Source of the DNA: an uncultured Sphingomonadales bacterium
Lineage (GTDB): Bacteria > Pseudomonadota > Alphaproteobacteria > Sphingomonadales > Sphingomonadaceae
Assembly (NCBI GenBank): GCA_903858875.1
Contig: CAIOKP010000268.1
Coordinates: 1-34,509, forward strand
Reading direction: 5' to 3'
DNA length: 34,509 bases
The position numbers were made by a program, and so were the translations under genes. Of the stretch, positions 1-7,030 are shown piece after piece (within the stretch, counting starts at the first letter, position 1; every line of letters starts with the position of its first letter). The notes under the pieces are model-generated. The model saw nothing but the letters and a program-made list of their open reading frames with translations, was not told where the DNA came from and searched no databases.

Positions 1-256
1 CCATATCAGGCTGACTGCGCCCAATGTCAGCGATGCCACTCGCCTAAAACGCGTTGACCTTGCTGAGATCGCTATCGTTGCAAGTGTAGCTGTCGAACTA
101 GTTCCTTCCGATTCAGACTGGATTCTAGCCTCAGTTCAAACTGGTGAAGCCCACAAATGCGGCCGCTGCTGGCGCCATCTGCCCGAAGTCACCTCCGACG
201 GCGCGCTTTGTTCACGTTGCGATCAGGTGGTGTCGGCGATGGATACCGCCGAATGA
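1..256 (+). CDS. ileS: Isoleucyl-tRNA synthetase, C-terminal end (partial)
   Basis: The reading frame is open from base 2 and stops at TGA 254-256, so only about the last 84 residues are present. The C-terminal stretch has the zinc-binding pattern of class I isoleucyl-tRNA synthetases: KCGRCWRHLPEV followed by LCSRC, giving two CxxC pairs, all four cysteines intact. IleS charges tRNA-Ile with isoleucine in the cytoplasm. The stop codon overlaps the ATG of lspA (ATGA at 253-256), and ileS-lspA adjacency is widespread in proteobacteria, which supports both calls. Codon use from about 40 to 150 is much less GC-biased than in the rest of the window. The identification rests on the zinc motif and context, because the catalytic domain lies outside the window. 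Confidence 0.9.
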   Translation, partial: HIRLTAPNVSDATRLKRVDLAEIAIVASVAVELVPSDSDWILASVQTGEAHKCGRCWRHLPEVTSDGALCSRCDQVVSAMDTAE

Positions 257-798
257 TCGCATCGCCCCGCCAATCCCCAACACTAGCGCGCGTCCTCGGC
301 TTTGCCGTGGCGGCGCTGGTGTTTGTGGCTGATCAACTCGTCAAATGGGCGATGGTCGGGCCGCTGGATTTGCGCCGCGCCGAACAGATTACCGTCCTGC
401 CGATCTTCAATTTCACCTGGGCGGAAAATTATGGCGTCAGCCTTGGGCTGTTTACCGCCAGCTCCGATGCGCAACGCTGGATGCTGGTGGCGATGACCGG
501 GGCGATTGCGCTGGGCGTGCTGGTCTGGCTGCTGCGCGAACGGCATCGGGGCGAGACAGCCGCGCTGGGCCTCGTTTTGGGCGGCGCGCTGGGCAATATT
601 GTCGATCGGGTGGCGCGCGGGTTTGTCGTGGATTATGCCGACCTGCATTTCGGCACCTTTCGTCCTTTTCTGATTTTCAATCTGGCGGATGCGGCGATCA
701 CCATTGGTGTCCTGATTATCCTTGCCCGTTCGTTCCTTTCGCGCGAAAAGCGCGCCGCAACCCATGTGGAAGCGGCAAACACCGCCCCGGAGAAGTAA
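253..798 (+). CDS. lspA: Lipoprotein signal peptidase (signal peptidase II)
   Basis: LspA is the inner-membrane aspartyl protease that removes the signal peptide from prolipoproteins after diacylglycerol is added to the lipobox cysteine. The protein is 181 aa with four hydrophobic segments, near residues 15-35, 75-95, 102-120 and 138-158. The family motifs are present: FNFTWAENYGVSLGLF, GGALGNIVDRVARGFVVDY (catalytic Asp about 128) and FNLADAAITIGV (catalytic Asp about 146). I chose ATG 253, which overlaps the ileS stop as ATGA and gives a normal family length. An in-frame upstream start at 157 would add 32 residues inside the ileS coding region and is unlikely. The next gene encodes a predicted lipoprotein, a likely substrate. 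Confidence 0.96.
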   Translation: MIASPRQSPTLARVLGFAVAALVFVADQLVKWAMVGPLDLRRAEQITVLPIFNFTWAENYGVSLGLFTASSDAQRWMLVAMTGAIALGVLVWLLRERHRGETAALGLVLGGALGNIVDRVARGFVVDYADLHFGTFRPFLIFNLADAAITIGVLIILARSFLSREKRAATHVEAANTAPEK

Positions 799-803
799 AG
801 CTG

Positions 804-1217
804 ATGCGCAAGATTACCGCTATCCTGTTGGCGAGTGCCACCACTGTCCTGTTGTCGGGCTGTGGCGCGGGCGGCCTGTTCAACCGCGTGCGCCCCGATG
901 AATTCGCGGTGCAACGTCAGGCCCCGCTGTTCACGCCCCCCGACTATGCGTTGACCCCGCCGCAGCCCGGCGCACCGCGTCCCAACACCCGGTCGAGCCA
1001 GCAGGAAGCGACCGAGGCCCTGTTCGGCGCCCCCGCCAACCGCAGCGCCGTCGAACGCGCCGCCGTTGGCAAGGCCGGCACGCCCGACGCCAGCATCCGA
1101 TCGACGGTTGCCGATCCCAAGACCAATACGGTCGACAAGGGCGACGTGACCAAGGCCATCGTCGCCGCGCCACAAGGCGACGGCCGCGAGGCACAGACCC
1201 GTACGCCGGGGCAATAA
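804..1217 (+). CDS. DUF3035-type lipoprotein
   Basis: This 137-residue protein has an N-terminal signal sequence (MRKITAILLASATTVLLSGC) ending in a lipobox LSGC, so it should be lipidated at Cys20 and anchored in a membrane. The mature part is proline-, alanine- and polar-rich. The segment VRPDEFAVQRQAPLFTPPDY, with a following PPQPGAPRP stretch, is typical of the alphaproteobacterial DUF3035 family, whose function is unknown. It begins five bases after the lspA stop, with a GGAGAAG ribosome site inside the end of lspA, so the two are probably translated from one message. No catalytic motif is visible and the C-terminal half looks disordered. The family call is from memory of the motif, not from a search. 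Confidence 0.8.
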   Translation: MRKITAILLASATTVLLSGCGAGGLFNRVRPDEFAVQRQAPLFTPPDYALTPPQPGAPRPNTRSSQQEATEALFGAPANRSAVERAAVGKAGTPDASIRSTVADPKTNTVDKGDVTKAIVAAPQGDGREAQTRTPGQ

Positions 1218-1229
1218 GCATACAGCTTG

Positions 1230-1265
1230 GAAGGCTTTGCGGGCGATAATGCGCGCAAAGCCTTC
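1230..1265. terminator. Perfect inverted repeat between convergent genes
   Basis: Left arm GAAGGCTTTGCG (1230-1241) and right arm CGCAAAGCCTTC (1254-1265) are perfect 12-base complements around a 12-nt loop. It lies between the stop of the lipoprotein gene (1217) and the stop of the CNNM protein gene (1272, reverse). No T-run follows on either strand. It is a probable bidirectional transcription end or mRNA 3'-end stabilising hairpin. Confidence 0.65.
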
Positions 1266-1271
1266 GGGCGA

Positions 1272-2594
1272 TCAATCCTCTGCGGCGTCCTCGCGCACCG
1301 GTTCGATCCGGCTCGCCAGCAGTTTATCAATCTTGCGCCGGTCCATATCGACCACTTCCCAACGCCATCCCTGATCGTTGAAATGGTCGCCTTCCTTGGG
1401 CAAACGCTTCAACACCGATAGCGCATAGCCCGCAGCCGTGGCGTAATCGCGATGTTCGGGCAGCGCGATCCCGGTCAAATCCGCCAAGGCGTCAGCCGGC
1501 AACGCGCCGGAAATCAACAGCGAGCCATCCTCGCGCTCGACCACCATCGGGCTGTCGCCATCATCGCGATGGCTGACGAAATTTCCGACGATCGCGGTCA
1601 AGAGATCCGCCGGGGTGACGATCCCTTCGAGGTGGCCATATTCGTCATGCACCAGCGCCATCGACACGCCGGCCTGTTGCAACACCCGCATCGCATCCAT
1701 CGCGTCGATCTGATCGGGCACGATCTCGGCCTTGCGAATCAACGGTTCGATGTCCAGCGGGCCGCCAATCAACAATTGCGCCAGCACTTCGCGCACCTTG
1801 ATCACGCCGATGATATTATCCGGCGCGCCATCGGCCACCGGCAGCAATGAATGCGGGCTGTTGCGAATCGCGGCGCGCACTTCGGATTCGCTGGCATCGC
1901 GGTCTATCCAGTCGATATCGGTGCGCGGCGTCATCACTTCGCGTACGGGCCGGTCGGCCAATCGCATGATGCCGGTCATGATCGCGCGCTCTTCTTCCTC
2001 GATCACGCCCGACCGGGCCGCCTCGGCAAACACGAGGTGGATTTCCTCGGCGGTCACCTGTTGTTCGCCCGCTGGCGTCACGCCGCACAGCGTTAACAAG
2101 CCGCGCGATGACCGGTCGAGCAGCCAAACCAGCGGCGCCGCCGCCCGCGCCATGAATGCCATCGGTGGCGCAGCGATAATCGCAATCCGCTCCGTATGGC
2201 GCAGCGCCAGTTGTTTAGGCACCAGTTCGCCAATGATCAGGCTGACTAAAGTGGTCAGGCCGAGCACCGCAACGCTGGCCAACCGCTCGGCATAGAGCGG
2301 CGACATACCCGCCCCGATCATGCGCTCGGCGACCGGATGGCTAAGGCTAGCCTCGGAAAACGCGCCGGTGACGACCGCAACCAGCGTGATGCCGATCTGT
2401 GCGGTTGATAGCAATTTGCCCGGGTTCGCAGCCAGATCGAGCGCCGCACGAGCGCCCAAACTGCCACGCTCCGCCGCGACGCGCAGGCGCGCCGGACGTG
2501 CCGACACAATCGCCAGCTCTGACATGGCAAACACGCCATTGAACAGCACAAGGCCGCCAATGACAAAAACATCGATCCAGGGAAAGGGTGTCAC
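1272..2594 (-). CDS. CNNM/CorC-HlyC family membrane protein with CBS pair
   Basis: The layout is that of the 'hemolysin family' or CorC/CNNM transporters: an N-terminal DUF21 membrane domain (roughly residues 5-190, opening PFPWIDVFVIGGLVLFNGVFAMSELAIVSAR), a CBS pair (about 205-330, beginning REVMTPRTDIDWID) and a C-terminal CorC_HlyC domain (about 345-430, containing GYALSVLKRLPKEGD). Members have been linked to Mg2+/Co2+ or Na+-coupled Mg2+ efflux; the substrate here is inferred only. I prefer the GTG at 2594 because family members begin close to 'TPFPW' and AGGGTAG lies just upstream. An in-frame ATG at 2645 would add 17 atypical residues. The product is about 440 aa. It converges with the DUF3035 gene and is probably transcribed alone. 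Confidence 0.9.
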   Translation of the reverse strand: MTPFPWIDVFVIGGLVLFNGVFAMSELAIVSARPARLRVAAERGSLGARAALDLAANPGKLLSTAQIGITLVAVVTGAFSEASLSHPVAERMIGAGMSPLYAERLASVAVLGLTTLVSLIIGELVPKQLALRHTERIAIIAAPPMAFMARAAAPLVWLLDRSSRGLLTLCGVTPAGEQQVTAEEIHLVFAEAARSGVIEEEERAIMTGIMRLADRPVREVMTPRTDIDWIDRDASESEVRAAIRNSPHSLLPVADGAPDNIIGVIKVREVLAQLLIGGPLDIEPLIRKAEIVPDQIDAMDAMRVLQQAGVSMALVHDEYGHLEGIVTPADLLTAIVGNFVSHRDDGDSPMVVEREDGSLLISGALPADALADLTGIALPEHRDYATAAGYALSVLKRLPKEGDHFNDQGWRWEVVDMDRRKIDKLLASRIEPVREDAAED

Positions 2595-2757
2595 AGATAC
2601 TACCCTAGCAGCTTTACCGCGCAAGGCGAAGGCCCCCGACGGCACGGTAGTGGTGGTAAAGCGCTAATAATTATGTGCGCCGCGTTGGCGGAACCCACCA
2701 CGCGGTGCTAAATCAACCCGACTGTCGCCGTATGGCAAAATGTAAGGACCTCCAGCG

Positions 2758-3456
2758 ATGACCCCTAACCGCCCGCTTGCCGCCTGCCTTGCCGCACTGT
2801 CGCTATTGGCGACGTCGGGCTGCGTCACCGATCCCAACACCGGACACCGCAAGGTTTCGCGCGCCGCCATTGGCGCCGGTGCCGGCGTGGTGGGCGGCGT
2901 TTTGATTGGCGGGGTGATTGGGGGCGTCGCCGGGCGGATTATTGGTGCCGGGATCGGCGGGGTGGTTGGTGGCTCAATCGGCTATACGATGGACCGGCAA
3001 ATCCGCGAATTGCGCGAAAAGACCGCCGGCACCGGGGTCGAAATCAACACGGCGGACAATGGCAAATCGATCATGGTCAGCCTGCCCGACAATGTCACTT
3101 TCGATACCAATTCCTATATGTTGCAACCACAATTCCGCCCGACAATCGACAAGATCGCACAGAACCTCAACGACTATCCCGATAGTCTGATCGACGTTTA
3201 CGGCCATACTGACTCGACAGGGACAGCCGCCTATAACCAGACCCTATCCGAAAACCGGGCGCGGACGGTGGGCGATTACATCGGCATCAAGGGGGTGTCG
3301 CCAACGCGCATCCGCACGCAGGGCTTTGGCGCGACGCTGCCCATTGCTAGCAATGAGACGCCAGAAGGGCGCGCCCGAAACCGCCGCGTGGAAATCAAGA
3401 TCGTGCCGATTACCAAGGAACAGGTGCGCGCGGCCAAGAGCCAAAGCGGGAATTGA
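2758..3456 (+). CDS. OmpA-family lipoprotein with glycine-zipper segment
   Basis: This 232-aa protein has a signal peptide ending in ATSGC, a lipobox with Cys22. A long glycine-zipper region follows (about residues 39-78, repeated GxxxG with VVGGVLIGGVIGGVAGR), then a C-terminal OmpA domain (about 105-220). The OmpA hallmark is clear: DVYGHTDSTGTAAYNQTLSENRA, then RIRTQGFGAT and ETPEGRARNRRVEI, the residues that bind diaminopimelate in peptidoglycan. It resembles YiaD-type lipoproteins that link the outer membrane to the cell wall. The start ATG is preceded by AAGGAC. It is probably monocistronic and converges with the cysQ-type gene across a hairpin. The family is clear; the specific role is not known. 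Confidence 0.92.
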   Translation: MTPNRPLAACLAALSLLATSGCVTDPNTGHRKVSRAAIGAGAGVVGGVLIGGVIGGVAGRIIGAGIGGVVGGSIGYTMDRQIRELREKTAGTGVEINTADNGKSIMVSLPDNVTFDTNSYMLQPQFRPTIDKIAQNLNDYPDSLIDVYGHTDSTGTAAYNQTLSENRARTVGDYIGIKGVSPTRIRTQGFGATLPIASNETPEGRARNRRVEIKIVPITKEQVRAAKSQSGN

Positions 3457-3461
3457 CGTTA

Positions 3462-3499
3462 GAGTAGGGCGCGCGGGCGAAGGCTCTCGCGCCCTACTC
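3462..3499. terminator. Perfect inverted repeat overlapping the cysQ stop
   Basis: Arms GAGTAGGGCGCG (3462-3473) and CGCGCCCTACTC (3488-3499) are perfect 12-base complements with a 14-nt loop. The right arm contains the reverse-strand TAG stop of the cysQ-type gene (3494-3496), so the hairpin forms at the 3' ends of both convergent messages. There is no T-run on either strand. Confidence 0.65.
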
Positions 3500-4291
3500 C
3501 TTTACCCGGCCAGCCAAGCGTGCCACCGCCGCCGCATGAAGCCCCGGGGCCGACACCAGGACGCCAAAGGCCCGCGGATCGGGCTTATTGTAATTAATCT
3601 TATCGCCAAAGGCGTCGGACACTGCCGCCCCTGCTTCCCGCGCGATCAGCGCGGCGGCGCCGATGTCCCATTCATATCCCCAGCGCAACGTGGCCAGCAG
3701 ATCGGCCTCATCCGCCGCAACCATCGCCATGCGTAGCGCAATCGAGTTGGGCTGGTCGACCAACAGCAGGTCGGCGTCCTCTGGCGGCAGAAATTTTGCG
3801 GGGACCCGCGCGCCAGCGATCCGGCTCCGTGTTGATGCGGCCAGTCGCACCCCGTTGCGCGTGCTGCCCCGGCCGGCTTCGCCTTGCCAGAATTCGCCGC
3901 CCTGTTCGATCCTACGTGCGGGGGCGTAGAGCAGCCCGATCAACGGTCGGCCGCAGCTGACCAATGCAACCGACACCGCCCAGCCGGGCCGCCCGTGGAT
4001 GAAATCGCGTGTCCCGTCGATTGGGTCTACCAGCCAGATCAGGTCGCCGCTGCGTTGATGCGGTGCGTCGGCGGTTTCTTCGGACAACCAGCCAGCAGAA
4101 GGTAACAGCGCGCCCAATTCCCTGCGCAAATACGCATCCACCGCGAGATCGGCGTTGGACACCGGATTTCCGGGCTGCTTTTCCCATATTTCCAGCGCGT
4201 TGCCGGCCGTTGGCGCTTTGCCCGGCCAATAGGCCATGGCGATGGCCCCGGCATGGCGCACGATAGCTTCGAGACGTTCACGATTAATCAT
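3494..4291 (-). CDS. cysQ: 3'(2'),5'-bisphosphate nucleotidase, CysQ-like (inositol monophosphatase superfamily)
   Basis: The protein is 265 aa with the metal-binding motifs of the inositol monophosphatase superfamily in the right order: GWLSEETAD (Glu71-Glu72), WLVDPIDGTRDFI (Asp89, Asp92) and GYEWDIGAAALIAREAG (Trp208-Asp209). These coordinate Mg2+ for phosphate hydrolysis. CysQ enzymes dephosphorylate 3'-phosphoadenosine 5'-phosphate from sulfate assimilation. The superfamily is secure, but substrate choice (PAP, inositol phosphate or histidinol phosphate) cannot be settled by eye; CysQ is the best guess from the size and the N-terminal NPVSNADLAVDAYL segment. It is transcribed divergently from sucC across 132 bp that contain a Fur-box-like sequence. 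No good ribosome site precedes the ATG. Confidence 0.82.
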   Translation of the reverse strand: MINRERLEAIVRHAGAIAMAYWPGKAPTAGNALEIWEKQPGNPVSNADLAVDAYLRRELGALLPSAGWLSEETADAPHQRSGDLIWLVDPIDGTRDFIHGRPGWAVSVALVSCGRPLIGLLYAPARRIEQGGEFWQGEAGRGSTRNGVRLAASTRSRIAGARVPAKFLPPEDADLLLVDQPNSIALRMAMVAADEADLLATLRWGYEWDIGAAALIAREAGAAVSDAFGDKINYNKPDPRAFGVLVSAPGLHAAAVARLAGRVKE

Positions 4292-4318
4292 GTGCTAGGG
4301 GGTTTTCGGGGAAAGTTT

Positions 4319-4337
4319 GCAATTGATAATCACTATC
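4319..4337. promoter_or_regulatory. Fur-box-like sequence
   Basis: These 19 bases match the classical Fur box GATAATGATAATCATTATC at 15 positions by direct alignment. The core GATAATCACTATC (4325-4337) differs from the consensus half by one base. It sits 28 nt upstream of the cysQ-type start and about 87 nt upstream of sucC, in a shared divergent intergenic region. Its AT-richness stands out in this GC-rich DNA. Binding is inferred only. Confidence 0.4.
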
Positions 4338-4423
4338 ACACGATCTGCTTTTCAACGCTGCAAACCTATGCTTAGGCAAAGTTGCAAAATGGGCCATACG
4401 GCTTGCAATAGCGGGAACTATCG

Positions 4424-5626
4424 ATGAACGTCCATGAATATCAGGCCAAGGAACTGCTCGCAAAGTTTGGCGTTGCCATTCCGGCCGGCCATGCTGCGAT
4501 GACCGTCGAAGAAGCCGTGGCTGGCGCCAAGCTGCTGCCCGGCCCATTGTATGTCGTCAAGGCCCAGATCCACGCGGGTGGCCGCGGCAAGGGCAAGTTC
4601 AAGGAACTGCCAGCCGATGCCAAGGGCGGTGTGCGCCTCGCCAAGTCGATCGATGAGGTTGAAGCCTTCGCCAAGGAAATGCTGGGCAACACGCTGGTCA
4701 CGATCCAGACCGGCGACGCGGGTAAGCAGGTCAACCGCCTGTACGTGACCGACGGCGTTGACATTGCCTACGAATATTACCTGTCGCTGGTGGTGGACCG
4801 CAAGACCGGCCGCATCGCCTTTATCGTCAGCACCGAAGGCGGCATGGACATCGAAGATGTCGCGCATTCCACGCCCGAAAAGATCACCACCGTTACCGTC
4901 GATCCGGCCACCGGTTTCCAACCGCATCACGGCCGCGCGATCGCTTTCGCGCTGAAGCTAAAGGGCGATTTGAACAAGCAGGCGCAGATCGTCGCCAAGC
5001 AGTTGTATGACGCCTTCCTCGCGCTCGATTGCGAAATGCTGGAAATCAACCCGCTGGTTGAGGACAAGGCGGGCAAGCTGCTGGTGCTCGACACCAAGAT
5101 GAGCTTCGATTCGAACGCGCTGTATCGTCACCCGGACGTCTTCGCCCTGCGCGATGAGACCGAGGAAGATCCGGCCGAAATCGAAGCGTCGAAGTATGAC
5201 CTCGCCTATATCAAGCTCGATGGCGACATCGGTTGTATGGTCAATGGCGCGGGCCTCGCCATGGCGACGATGGACATCATCAAGCTGAACGGCATGTTCC
5301 CCGCCAACTTCCTCGACGTGGGCGGCGGCGCCACCACCGAAAAGGTAACCGCGGCGTTCAAGATCATTCTGTCCGATCCGGCGGTGAAGGGCATTCTGGT
5401 CAACATCTTTGGCGGCATCATGAAGTGCGACATCATCGCAGAGGGCATCGTCGCCGCGGCGAAGGAAGTGAACCTGTCGGTTCCGCTGGTCGTCCGCCTC
5501 GAAGGCACCAACGTCGAATTGGGCAAGGACATCCTCAACAATTCGGGCCTGCCCATCGTGGCCGCCAGCGATCTGGGCGACGCCGCCCAGAAGATCGTGG
5601 CCGAAGTGAAGAAGCTGGGCGCCTAA
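4424..5626 (+). CDS. sucC: Succinyl-CoA synthetase beta subunit (ADP-forming)
   Basis: SucC is the nucleotide- and CoA-handling beta subunit of the TCA-cycle enzyme that makes ATP or GTP from succinyl-CoA; it works with SucD. The protein has the family length of 400 aa. It starts [20 protein letters not shown] and carries the ATP-grasp segment [14 protein letters not shown]. It also has [23 protein letters not shown] and the C-terminal ligase motifs [13 protein letters not shown] and [19 protein letters not shown]. The ATG follows GCGGGAA with normal spacing. No sucD follows: a strong terminator comes 32 bases after the stop and the next gene is reversed, so the alpha subunit must be encoded elsewhere. 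A Fur-box-like sequence lies upstream. Confidence 0.98.
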   Translation: MNVHEYQAKELLAKFGVAIPAGHAAMTVEEAVAGAKLLPGPLYVVKAQIHAGGRGKGKFKELPADAKGGVRLAKSIDEVEAFAKEMLGNTLVTIQTGDAGKQVNRLYVTDGVDIAYEYYLSLVVDRKTGRIAFIVSTEGGMDIEDVAHSTPEKITTVTVDPATGFQPHHGRAIAFALKLKGDLNKQAQIVAKQLYDAFLALDCEMLEINPLVEDKAGKLLVLDTKMSFDSNALYRHPDVFALRDETEEDPAEIEASKYDLAYIKLDGDIGCMVNGAGLAMATMDIIKLNGMFPANFLDVGGGATTEKVTAAFKIILSDPAVKGILVNIFGGIMKCDIIAEGIVAAAKEVNLSVPLVVRLEGTNVELGKDILNNSGLPIVAASDLGDAAQKIVAEVKKLGA

Positions 5627-5657
5627 ACGCTCAACCCGGCTTGGCCTTAAACGATTG

Positions 5658-5690
5658 GCCCCGCGGCGCCTTGGCGCTGCGGGGCTTTTT
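5658..5690 (+). terminator. Rho-independent terminator of sucC
   Basis: The stem GCCCCGC (5658-5664) pairs with GCGGGGC (5679-5685). It is extended inward by a G-T pair and GCGCC (5666-5670) with GGCGC (5673-5677), leaving a two-base loop. Five T residues follow (5686-5690). This is a textbook intrinsic terminator 32 bases after the sucC stop. Confidence 0.92.
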
Positions 5691-5714
5691 GTATGGTGGT
5701 GAGCCGCGGGCCGA

Positions 5715-6533
5715 TTAGTGGCGGGTTAGGGCGGTGTCCGGTTCGGCATCGGGGTCGAAGCGGGGGTTGCCCCGCGCCCGGTGGCTCAACGCCCTGATGG
5801 TGCGGCGCGCAATCTGGCGACGCTGTTCGCTGGTCAAACCGCCGTTGCTGATCCCCTGATCATCGCCGCCCAACAAATGGAACAGCGCGATATCACGTTC
5901 ATTCGCCAGCCGGGCGTCGATTTCGCCGATGACCGTGGGGTTGATCGTGCCCGGCTTGATGCACGCTCCATCCCGCGAGGTATTGCGACGCTCGGCCTGA
6001 TAAAGAGCATGCAGCCGCGCTTCGCCCAGATGTTCGTCAAGCAAGCGGCCACACGCCCGCCGCGCCAGGACTTCGGCGGCCAGCGCCTCAGCCCGCTCGA
6101 GCGCATGGGCATCCTCCAGCCAGCTTTCGGCCACCCCACGTTCGGCTTGCAACCCTTCGAGTGACACCGTGCGCGCCCCCACAGCCCGCGCCGATTCGCG
6201 CCGATCGGGGCGCAGCCGAAGGCGAAGCCCCTGCAATTCACCACGCAATTGCCAATGGACCAGTGTGGTAAAGCTCGCCTTGGCCGGGTCATACATCTCG
6301 ACAGCGCGCAGCACCCCGATCGCACAGGCCTGATAGGCATCTTCCACCGCGTCCAACAGACCATAGCCACGCGTGAAATGGCGGATGCGCGGCGCCAACA
6401 GGCGTAGCAGGCGCGACATATGCCGGTCGATCAATGCCCGCTCTCTTGCGGTCATCGCCCGCCCTTCGGCACGTTTGCGGACGATGTGGAGCGCGGCCAC
6501 TTCAATTTCGAGCGCCTGCGATAATTGTGACAC
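5715..6533 (-). CDS. Divergent sigma-70-like protein
   Basis: This 272-aa cytoplasmic protein is not one of the standard sigma factors I recognise. Residues about 38-105 look like sigma region 2: [20 protein letters not shown], an [20 protein letters not shown] helix and [15 protein letters not shown], which parallels the 'G..GLm.AvdrFDp..g..FsTya.wwIr..i' pattern. Near the C terminus, [20 protein letters not shown] (about 232-251) resembles the recognition helix of sigma region 4.2 ('GvSrERVRQIe.rALrkLR'). The intervening part is unlike region 3. The start is GTG 6533, with AAGG five bases upstream. The gene follows a hairpin after the RND/DUF445 block and may have its own promoter. It could be a diverged sigma factor or a protein that reuses the fold without binding polymerase. 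The fold is moderately supported; the function is inferred. Confidence 0.6.
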   Translation of the reverse strand: MSQLSQALEIEVAALHIVRKRAEGRAMTARERALIDRHMSRLLRLLAPRIRHFTRGYGLLDAVEDAYQACAIGVLRAVEMYDPAKASFTTLVHWQLRGELQGLRLRLRPDRRESARAVGARTVSLEGLQAERGVAESWLEDAHALERAEALAAEVLARRACGRLLDEHLGEARLHALYQAERRNTSRDGACIKPGTINPTVIGEIDARLANERDIALFHLLGGDDQGISNGGLTSEQRRQIARRTIRALSHRARGNPRFDPDAEPDTALTRH

Positions 6534-6614
6534 GACACCTTATCCGTTTGGGTGCCGGGCGATGACACCATTGCACAGAAGCGCTAACCGATTGCGCTAA
6601 AGGGTCCGCTGTCA

Positions 6615-6644
6615 GGGTACCTAGGGTTTGCCCTAGGCCTACCC
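6615..6644 (-). terminator. Hairpin at the end of the small Cys-containing gene
   Basis: CCTAGGG (6620-6626) pairs with CCCTAGG (6631-6637) around a four-base loop. Outer GGGTA (6615-6619) pairs with TACCC (6640-6644) across a two-base bulge. It overlaps the reverse-strand TAG stop at 6639-6641. No T-run follows, so termination strength is uncertain. Confidence 0.5.
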
Positions 6645-6998
6645 GTTCATCGACAGCTGAAAAGCCTCTGCCCGGGCCGCGTCCTGCTCCACAAGCCGCC
6701 GGCAGGCATCGAGGGCCCCGGCGCTATCCCTTGCGGCCAACGCGGCGGCATAGGCGGCGCAGTCCTGCTGCCCCTGCCGGGTCTTCTGCTGTCCGACCAC
6801 CACCGCCAGCGGGCGCATCAGGTCGAGTGGGGAATACGCCGCCCGGCTCAAAACCTCGAGCGAGGCACGATAGAGGCAATCCAGCGCCATAGTGGGCGAA
6901 CATCCGGCGCGGCAGGTGCAATGCATTGCCATCGCTGCCGCTTCGACCGCCTCCATGGTGGGGGGCGACGGGGGGAGAGGATTAGCGCAAGGGTCCAT
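6639..6998 (-). CDS. Small Cys-containing hypothetical protein
   Basis: I do not recognise this 119-residue protein. It has no signal peptide or membrane segment. An N-terminal cluster of cysteines (MHCTCRAGC, residues about 25-33, and DC near 40) is followed by an Ala-rich, probably helical part containing RPLAVVVGQQKTRQGQQDCAAYAAALAARDSAGALDACRRLVEQD. The ATG at 6998 has AAGGG three bases upstream; an internal ATG at 6956 lacks a ribosome site. It lies 32 bases downstream of the DUF445 gene on the same strand and ends in a hairpin, so it is probably the last gene of the RND operon. The cysteine cluster might bind a metal, but this is a guess. Third-position GC bias supports real coding. Confidence 0.6.
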   Translation of the reverse strand: MDPCANPLPPSPPTMEAVEAAAMAMHCTCRAGCSPTMALDCLYRASLEVLSRAAYSPLDLMRPLAVVVGQQKTRQGQQDCAAYAAALAARDSAGALDACRRLVEQDAARAEAFQLSMNG

Positions 6999-7030
6999 AC
7001 ACCCTTATAGCGGGGAAATCGCCGATTCGG

